16,448 nt of DNA from Fibrobacterales bacterium. GTDB taxonomy: Bacteria; Fibrobacterota; Fibrobacteria; Fibrobacterales; Fibrobacteraceae. Made by a program: the position numbers and the translations under genes. The DNA lies in contig BNUP01000044.1 in NCBI GenBank assembly GCA_025997455.1, positions 1 through 16,448 on the forward strand, read 5' to 3'. Shown here piece by piece: positions 12,648-16,448 of this stretch. The notes beneath the pieces were generated by a model. That model saw nothing but the letters and a program-made list of their open reading frames with translations, did no database searches and was not told the origin of the DNA. The number at the start of each line of letters is the position of its first letter. The stretch's first letter is position 1.

Positions 12648-15060
12648 TCATTTCAATTCTGCGGTTTAACTCCCGCCCGTCTTTGGTCTTGTTATCCGCA
12701 ACGGGAACATCGGGTCCGTAGCCGATTGCACGCATTCTGCTCAACTTAACGCCTTTGGTAGCGAGGTAGCCCACCACAGCCTTTGCTCTGCGTTCGGAGA
12801 GTTCTTGATTCGCCTGTGCTTTACCCTGATTATCGGTGTGTCCCTGAATCTCAATTTTCACATTCGGGGCGGCATTCAACTGTTCGGCAACACCATCGAG
12901 AACTTTCTTTGCATTTGGAGTTAAAGTCGCATTTCCGCTACCAAAAGTCACACCTTTTAACTCAACTTTTTCTTCAATGGGTGGAGGCTCGCAACCGTCG
13001 AATTTAGCCGTGCCGGGCACATTGGGGCATTTGTCAATTCCCGTGCAGACTTTTGCAAATTTCTTTAACTGACCGCTTGCGGCAACCCATTCATCGCAAA
13101 TACCGTCGCCATCAACATCGGGTTCGGGTTCAACGGCTTTGGGACATCCGTCTTTGCCCTCACCTGCCTCAGCAGGGCATTTATCTATTCCCGTGCAGAT
13201 ATCTTTAAATTCGCTCTGCAATTTCTTTTCGGTAACCCAAGCATCGCACACACCGTCTTGGTCGGGGTCAGGGTCGGGGAGCGGGCAACCGTTGTTATAT
13301 TTTGGTCCCGACTCGGCAGGGCAAGCATCTATTCCTGCACATTGATCCTTGAATTGTATGGACAATTTCTTTTCCGCAACCCAAGAATCGCACACACCGT
13401 CACCGTCCGGATCCGGATCGTCCCAAGGGCAGCCCTTGTTCTCTTTTACACCAGCCTCACCCGGGCACTCGTCATAACCTTTACATATTTTTGCAAACTT
13501 TGCAAACTGACCTTTCTGCGAAACCCAAGGATCGCATATTCCGTCACCGTCATTATCGGGATTATCTGTCGGGCAACCGTCATCTTCCAATTCCCCTTTC
13601 TTGTTCGGGCACTTATCTATACCTTTGCAAACAGAGGCATATTTCTTTAACTGACCTTTTTCGGCGACCCAAGCATCACAAACTCCATCGTCATCGGCAT
13701 CAGGCTCGGCGGCGGGGCAACCGTCATTTTCCAAATCACCTTCCTGATTCGGACATTGGTCTATGCCTTCGCAAACACTTGCATAGTAATCATCAAGTCC
13801 CTTTTCGCTCACCCACGCATCGCACACCTCATCACCGTCTTTATCCGGATCGGGTGCGGGGCAACCCTTATTCCATTTTGGACCAGACTCTTCGGGGCAT
13901 TCGTCTTTGTCATCCGAAACACCATCTCCGTCTAAGTCCTGAGTGAGAACAAAAATTTTGAATGTCAATCCGCCAAAAACGGCATACTTCGGCACAAGCG
14001 CTGCATTGAATTGAGCGTATTTTTGATAACCGTTATCGGTTTTTCCGCCGAGAGGCACCGTTAAATTGTCTATATATTTATCCTCATCGCCGAGCAGCAT
14101 TTGAAAGCCGAGTTGCAAATCTACCTTTTCATTAAAATGTAATGCCGTGCCGAGAGAAAGCGTTGAAAGTCCGGCATAATCTTCAACAGATTCTCCATTC
14201 TCTGTAAGTTTAGGGAAGGCGTTTGGCATATCCATATAATATTCGCCGAACAGCGATATAAATTCGGATGGAGTCCATTCCGTTGCAACGCTTATATTTT
14301 GAACCTTAGGGTATCTGCTACTCCATTCTCCCAAAGTCATTCTGTAGCCGTAGTTAAAGTGGAACAAAAGCGGAAGTTCTTTGCTCGTTTTGTTTAAGTC
14401 TAGGGTAACGGCAACCCCGAATTTCATCATTGAACCGTTATTTGTATATGTGCTTGCACCGCCCGCAATCGGGTATTTGCCTATAGAATCATCACTGCCA
14501 ACAAGTGCCAAATACGAGGGGTCTCTCACCCAAAGTCCGTAATTATCGGTTCTCCCCGTGCTTAAAACTCCTCCGAGGAGCAAAGCCAAATCAATAGGAA
14601 AATCTTCAAACGGTGCACGAAATTTCGTCAAAATTTGCAAATTTCCCTGACCCGATGCACTCAAATTATCGGTATCCACCAAATTAGCACCGTTATCTAT
14701 CTTCAAAAATTCACCGTAAATCGGCAGGGAAATACCAAAATCAAAGAAATCCGAAAGACCGAGTGAAATAAACGGATAAGCGTTTATGCCTACATAACTG
14801 CTTATGGGTAATGCCGCACAGGAATTAGCAAGCGGGTCTCCGCCGTATTGTGCATTTTGCGGAGCGCAGATTCTTCCGTTTTGAACCAAGTCATATAAGC
14901 CTGCACCTTCGGCAAAAAAGCCCACACCGAACCGTCCGTGTCCGAGAGTTTGTGCACTCTGCGTTTTATGAACTCCGTTTTGTCCGTAAAAATTGAGATT
15001 TCCGTCGTTTGCAAATGCGGAAAGTGTGAGGAACAACGCGGCTATTACCGCGAGTTTCAA
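12631..15060 (-). CDS. OmpA-family outer-membrane protein with TSP3-like repeats
   Basis: An 809-residue outer-membrane protein. From a TTG at 15060 the first 17 residues form a signal peptide (MKLAVIAALFLTLSAFA, cleavage before ND). An in-frame ATG at 15162 would place 34 extra residues before it, so I prefer the TTG, with moderate certainty. Residues 18-372 look like a beta-barrel (alternating strands, aromatic girdles). Residues 375-690 hold one short calcium-binding TSP3 motif (DLDGDGVSDDKDECP) and six long units of about 48 residues, each with a D.DGDG.CD.WV.EK core, a basic helix and a GID.CP...G..... GCP tail. Residues 695-805 form an OmpA/Pal peptidoglycan-binding domain with IEIQGHTDNQG, NQELSERRAKAV and NRRIEM, including the conserved Asp and Arg. 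It likely ties the outer membrane to peptidoglycan through a stiff repeat stalk. Confidence 0.9.
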   Translation of the reverse strand: MKLAVIAALFLTLSAFANDGNLNFYGQNGVHKTQSAQTLGHGRFGVGFFAEGAGLYDLVQNGRICAPQNAQYGGDPLANSCAALPISSYVGINAYPFISLGLSDFFDFGISLPIYGEFLKIDNGANLVDTDNLSASGQGNLQILTKFRAPFEDFPIDLALLLGGVLSTGRTDNYGLWVRDPSYLALVGSDDSIGKYPIAGGASTYTNNGSMMKFGVAVTLDLNKTSKELPLLFHFNYGYRMTLGEWSSRYPKVQNISVATEWTPSEFISLFGEYYMDMPNAFPKLTENGESVEDYAGLSTLSLGTALHFNEKVDLQLGFQMLLGDEDKYIDNLTVPLGGKTDNGYQKYAQFNAALVPKYAVFGGLTFKIFVLTQDLDGDGVSDDKDECPEESGPKWNKGCPAPDPDKDGDEVCDAWVSEKGLDDYYASVCEGIDQCPNQEGDLENDGCPAAEPDADDDGVCDAWVAEKGQLKKYASVCKGIDKCPNKKGELEDDGCPTDNPDNDGDGICDPWVSQKGQFAKFAKICKGYDECPGEAGVKENKGCPWDDPDPDGDGVCDSWVAEKKLSIQFKDQCAGIDACPAESGPKYNNGCPLPDPDPDQDGVCDAWVTEKKLQSEFKDICTGIDKCPAEAGEGKDGCPKAVEPEPDVDGDGICDEWVAASGQLKKFAKVCTGIDKCPNVPGTAKFDGCEPPPIEEKVELKGVTFGSGNATLTPNAKKVLDGVAEQLNAAPNVKIEIQGHTDNQGKAQANQELSERRAKAVVGYLATKGVKLSRMRAIGYGPDVPVADNKTKDGRELNRRIEMIKVDD
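12985..13945 (-). repeat. Tandem TSP3-like coding repeats, about 145 bp per unit
   Basis: Related sequence around a CATCGCACACACCGTC-like core recurs near 13095, 13240, 13385, 13530, 13673 and 13818, a spacing of roughly 144-147 bp. Each unit encodes one extended calcium-binding repeat of the OmpA-family protein. Units are diverged in sequence, so this is an old amplification rather than a recent slippage array. Confidence 0.8.
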
Positions 15061-15106
15061 GCGAGAACGAACAATGCGGTTATTATCGCGAGTTTCAAGT
15101 GAGTGC
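15031..15106. repeat. Diverged 38-bp tandem duplication of the signal-peptide coding start
   Basis: The 38 bases at 15031-15068 recur at 15069-15106 with about six differences, mostly transitions. On the minus strand both copies contain TTGAAACTCGCG and encode LKLA(V/I)I(A/T)ALF. The period is not a multiple of three, so the outer copy is out of frame with the mature protein. It would read MKLAIITALFVLA and then stop at a TGA (15059-15057) that overlaps the TTG start at 15060. Confidence 0.85.
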
Positions 15107-15168
15107 GAACACCGAGTGGAAACGAATGCAGATACTGTTTTGGAAGAAAAAATACAAGCCATTGTATA

Positions 15169-15198
15169 AATATAGTAATTTTCAGAAGAACTCCACAA
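15169..15198 (-). promoter_or_regulatory. Predicted promoter of the OmpA-family gene
   Basis: On the minus strand TTGTGG (15198-15193) and TATATT (15174-15169) are separated by 18 bases. The predicted start site falls near 15162, where an ATG also lies, leaving about 100 nt of leader before the preferred TTG start at 15060, or a leaderless transcript if the ATG is used. The -35 box overlaps the left arm of the inverted repeat at 15180-15233, so binding to that repeat could control the gene. Confidence 0.55.
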
Positions 15199-15233
15199 AA
15201 ACTTATTTCATAAAACAAGGAGTTCTTCTGAAA
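15180..15233. repeat. 15-bp perfect inverted repeat in the divergent region
   Basis: TTTCAGAAGAACTCC (15180-15194) and GGAGTTCTTCTGAAA (15219-15233) are exact reverse complements with a 24-base AT-rich spacer. They overlap the predicted OmpA-family promoter. This could be an operator, or the ends of a small non-autonomous element; the sequence alone does not decide. Confidence 0.8.
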
Positions 15234-15341
15234 CGACGGCAATAAGTATAGCCGCCCACTTGTAAAAAAATTGAGATAATCTGTATGAATAATGGCGGCA
15301 ACCGCTTAAATTTGCATAAAAACACGGTTGCCAATGTCGCT

Positions 15342-15386
15342 TAGCAGGATATGACGACCTCTTAACGAGTTCTTCATATCCTGCTA
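15342..15386. repeat. 13-bp perfect inverted repeat upstream of the small barrel gene
   Basis: TAGCAGGATATGA (15342-15354) pairs exactly with TCATATCCTGCTA (15374-15386) around a 19-base loop. A second, smaller inverted repeat (GGCAACCG near 15297 and CGGTTGCC near 15325) lies just to its left. Neither is followed by a T-tract on either strand, so they are not typical terminators. The remaining divergent region (15234-15432) holds no gene that I can support. Confidence 0.75.
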
Positions 15387-15432
15387 TAAAAAATATTGTA
15401 AAGTAGCCAAAATTTCTTTCTAAATTGTTATT

Positions 15433-16002
15433 GTGAAAAAAAGTGTGATATTCAAAGCGATTTTTCTGCAAATCAGCATAATTATGCACTTTTTTGCATA
15501 CACAGAAACGCAGGCACAAAACATTCCCGTTATACTCGGCGGAGTTTTGGAAACAGGTTCGGGACTTTTGGAAGGCGATAATTACGGCACGGGCATTGTG
15601 AGAATTACCCCTTTTGCAGGTGTGTGGCTGAACGGACTCGGTTTTGCACGCTTGGGATTTAGCGTTGGAAGTCAAGAAAACAAAGATTCCCTCGAAGCGG
15701 TTTCAAAAGAATTCAGGAGATTCGATTTTTCCGCACAACTCGGCGTTTCAATGATAGGAGCAGAACGCCCGTATATCGCGGTTTCATACATCCGCAGTCG
15801 AGAATTTGCACCGCTCGGCGATTCAAATTGGAACGAATGGGGGCTTGGCATTGGACACAGATTTACGCTTTCACCTTACGCGGCTATTGTGATTGAGGCG
15901 GAACACCGCTGGATTATGGAGCATTACGACCCCGTTCTAAACGAAAATATTTCGGGAACAAGGTTGCAGATGAACTTCGGGCTGGTGGTGTATCCTTATT
16001 GA
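15433..16002 (+). CDS. Small outer-membrane beta-barrel protein
   Basis: A 189-residue protein that I cannot assign to a named family. A GTG start at 15433 gives a signal peptide (MKKSVIFKAIFLQISIIMHF, then FAYTETQAQ). The mature part alternates short strands with Gly and aromatic residues (VRITPFAGVWLNGLGFARL, RPYIAVSYIRSREFAP, WGLGIGHRFTLSP) and ends in NFGLVVYPY. A C-terminal aromatic after a final strand is typical of BAM-assembled barrels. An eight-strand barrel would fit the length. No Shine-Dalgarno is seen. A weak promoter (TTGTAA, then TCTAAA near 15419) would place the transcript start almost on the GTG. It is transcribed divergently from the OmpA-family gene. Confidence 0.8.
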   Translation: MKKSVIFKAIFLQISIIMHFFAYTETQAQNIPVILGGVLETGSGLLEGDNYGTGIVRITPFAGVWLNGLGFARLGFSVGSQENKDSLEAVSKEFRRFDFSAQLGVSMIGAERPYIAVSYIRSREFAPLGDSNWNEWGLGIGHRFTLSPYAAIVIEAEHRWIMEHYDPVLNENISGTRLQMNFGLVVYPY

Positions 16003-16004
16003 GT

Positions 16005-16240
16005 TTTTTTGGTGCGCTCTATCCACACCGCGTTCCCTTGTTAAAGAACTCGGCGTTGCGAGGTGGGGTATAGGGTGTGGCGTGTAGGGCGTGGAGAAAC
16101 TTGGCAGTGCAGGTTGGGGAAAAAAGGAGAAGGGAGAGTAAAGAGTAGAGAAGGGAGAAGGGGAGTTGAAAGTTAAAAGTGTAAAGTTATTACTCTCTCT
16201 ACTCTCTACTCTTTACACTTTCAACTCTTAACTAAAGTTC
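16005..16240. repeat. Dispersed intergenic repeat, copy C, with long hairpin
   Basis: The longest copy of the family. TTTTTTGGTGCGCTC with CACACCGCGTTC (16005-16035) matches 8472-8502. GGGGTATAGGGTGT and AAACTTGGCAGTGCAGGTTG (16064-16117) match 3037-3080 and 8508-8543. The last part is an imperfect hairpin: AAAGTGTAAAG (near 16178) pairs with CTTTACACTTT (near 16212), with further GAGTAGAG/CTCTACTC complementarity outside and inside. The whole gap 16003-16290 is otherwise empty apart from the Shine-Dalgarno of the next gene. Confidence 0.75.
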
Positions 16241-16290
16241 CCTCTGCTTTCTGCCGATAACCATATAAAGCATTGAAGACAGGAGAATTT

Positions 16291-16448
16291 ATGGATATAG
16301 AGCAAATTGCAGGCGTTGCAACGGCACAAAAAGCGGCAGAAACCGGTTCGGCAGTCGGAACCGCTGTACTTAAATTGGCTCAAGAGGCGGGAGAGCAGCA
16401 AGCACTTTCGCTTTTACAAGCACTCCCGCAATCTCCTTCTATCGGAGG
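16291..16448 (+). CDS. YjfB-like putative motility protein, 3' end off the right edge
   Basis: The first 52 codons read MDIEQIAGVATAQKAAETGS, continuing with a helical segment (TAVLKLAQEAGEQQALSLLQ) and a short P/S-rich tail to the window end. This resembles the YjfB family (putative motility protein, about 60 residues, opening MDI..., then A.....a..q....s..vLK.a.d.... ...L). Members are small, mostly helical and often found near flagellar genes, but have no firm function. The ATG at 16291 follows a clear AGGAGA Shine-Dalgarno (16281-16286). At least a few residues are missing. No other motility gene is visible in the window. Confidence 0.7.
   Translation, partial: MDIEQIAGVATAQKAAETGSAVGTAVLKLAQEAGEQQALSLLQALPQSPSIG

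Noticed and set aside
12985..13945. Regular spacing of about 145 bp as a CRISPR or other noncoding array
   Set aside because: The units are coding throughout, diverged, and encode calcium-binding TSP3-like motifs; there are no short identical repeats with unique spacers.
15060..15162. ATG at 15162 as the start of the OmpA-family gene
   Set aside because: It would put 34 residues before the signal peptide and lies at the predicted transcription start. Kept only as an alternative, because a leaderless start cannot be excluded.
8873..15344. Shared 11-mer ATGTCGCTTAG at 8873-8883 and 15334-15344
   Set aside because: Both sites are beside inverted repeats, but flanking sequence does not align, so an 11-mer match in 16 kb of biased sequence is not enough.
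15208..15675. A 155-codon minus-strand frame over the divergent region and the small barrel gene
   Set aside because: It is antisense to a gene with a clear signal peptide and barrel pattern, crosses both inverted repeats, and has no recognisable domain or ribosome site.
16134..16240. Long purine/pyrimidine hairpin as a rho-independent terminator of the small barrel gene
   Set aside because: It is over 130 bp past the stop, AT-rich, without a terminal T-run, and belongs to a repeat family found elsewhere in other contexts.

Overview
The window looks like a diderm (outer-membrane) bacterium with modest GC. It carries several lipoprotein signal peptides, a TonB-like protein, an OmpA-type outer-membrane protein with thrombospondin-3-like repeats, a small outer-membrane barrel, an MlaF-type ABC ATPase and a MurU/AmgK-type cell-wall recycling fusion. 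The style of the OmpA/TSP3 protein, the AAA/PD-(D/E)XK gene and the YjfB-like protein makes me lean towards Fibrobacterota or a nearby FCB lineage. That placement is an inference, not a proof.

Layout. (1) 1-2979, minus strand: a tightly overlapping four-gene envelope operon (two DUF4349-type proteins, two further lipoproteins). (2) 3125-4204, plus: recF, convergent with the next block. (3) 4345-8453, minus: a coupled operon reading nucleotidyltransferase-kinase fusion, AAA-ATPase/PD-(D/E)XK protein, MlaF-like ATPase. (4) 8454-9025: a gene-poor stretch with a dispersed repeat, the remnant of a Rpn/YhgA-like nuclease, an inverted repeat and a well-formed promoter for tRNA-His. (5) 9192-12647, plus: nuoA, prfA, a tonB-like gene and a TPR gene, the last two coupled. 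(6) 12631-15060, minus: the large OmpA/TSP3 gene, overlapping the TPR gene tail-to-tail. (7) 15163-15432: a divergent regulatory region with two long perfect inverted repeats. (8) 15433-16002, plus: a small outer-membrane protein. (9) 16003-16290: a dispersed repeat cluster, followed by the start of a YjfB-like gene that runs off the right edge.

Two structural stories stand out. The nuoA-prfA junction contains a 420-bp duplication. A 311-bp direct repeat flanks a perfect 122-bp inverted copy of the middle of nuoA, and both junctions show microhomology. This has left a truncated prfA and a headless nuoA fragment beside intact copies of both genes. The genome also carries a family of short, partly palindromic dispersed repeats. 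They occur between genes (about 3000-3105, 4203-4262, 8472-8548, 16005-16240), and related or similar segments appear in frame inside coding sequence, especially in the MurU/AmgK fusion. This resembles Rickettsia palindromic elements.

Most transcription-unit first genes here lack a visible Shine-Dalgarno sequence, whereas several later or internal genes (1115, 11712, and also 16291) have clear purine-rich sites. I found no CRISPR array, rRNA, complete insertion sequence or origin.
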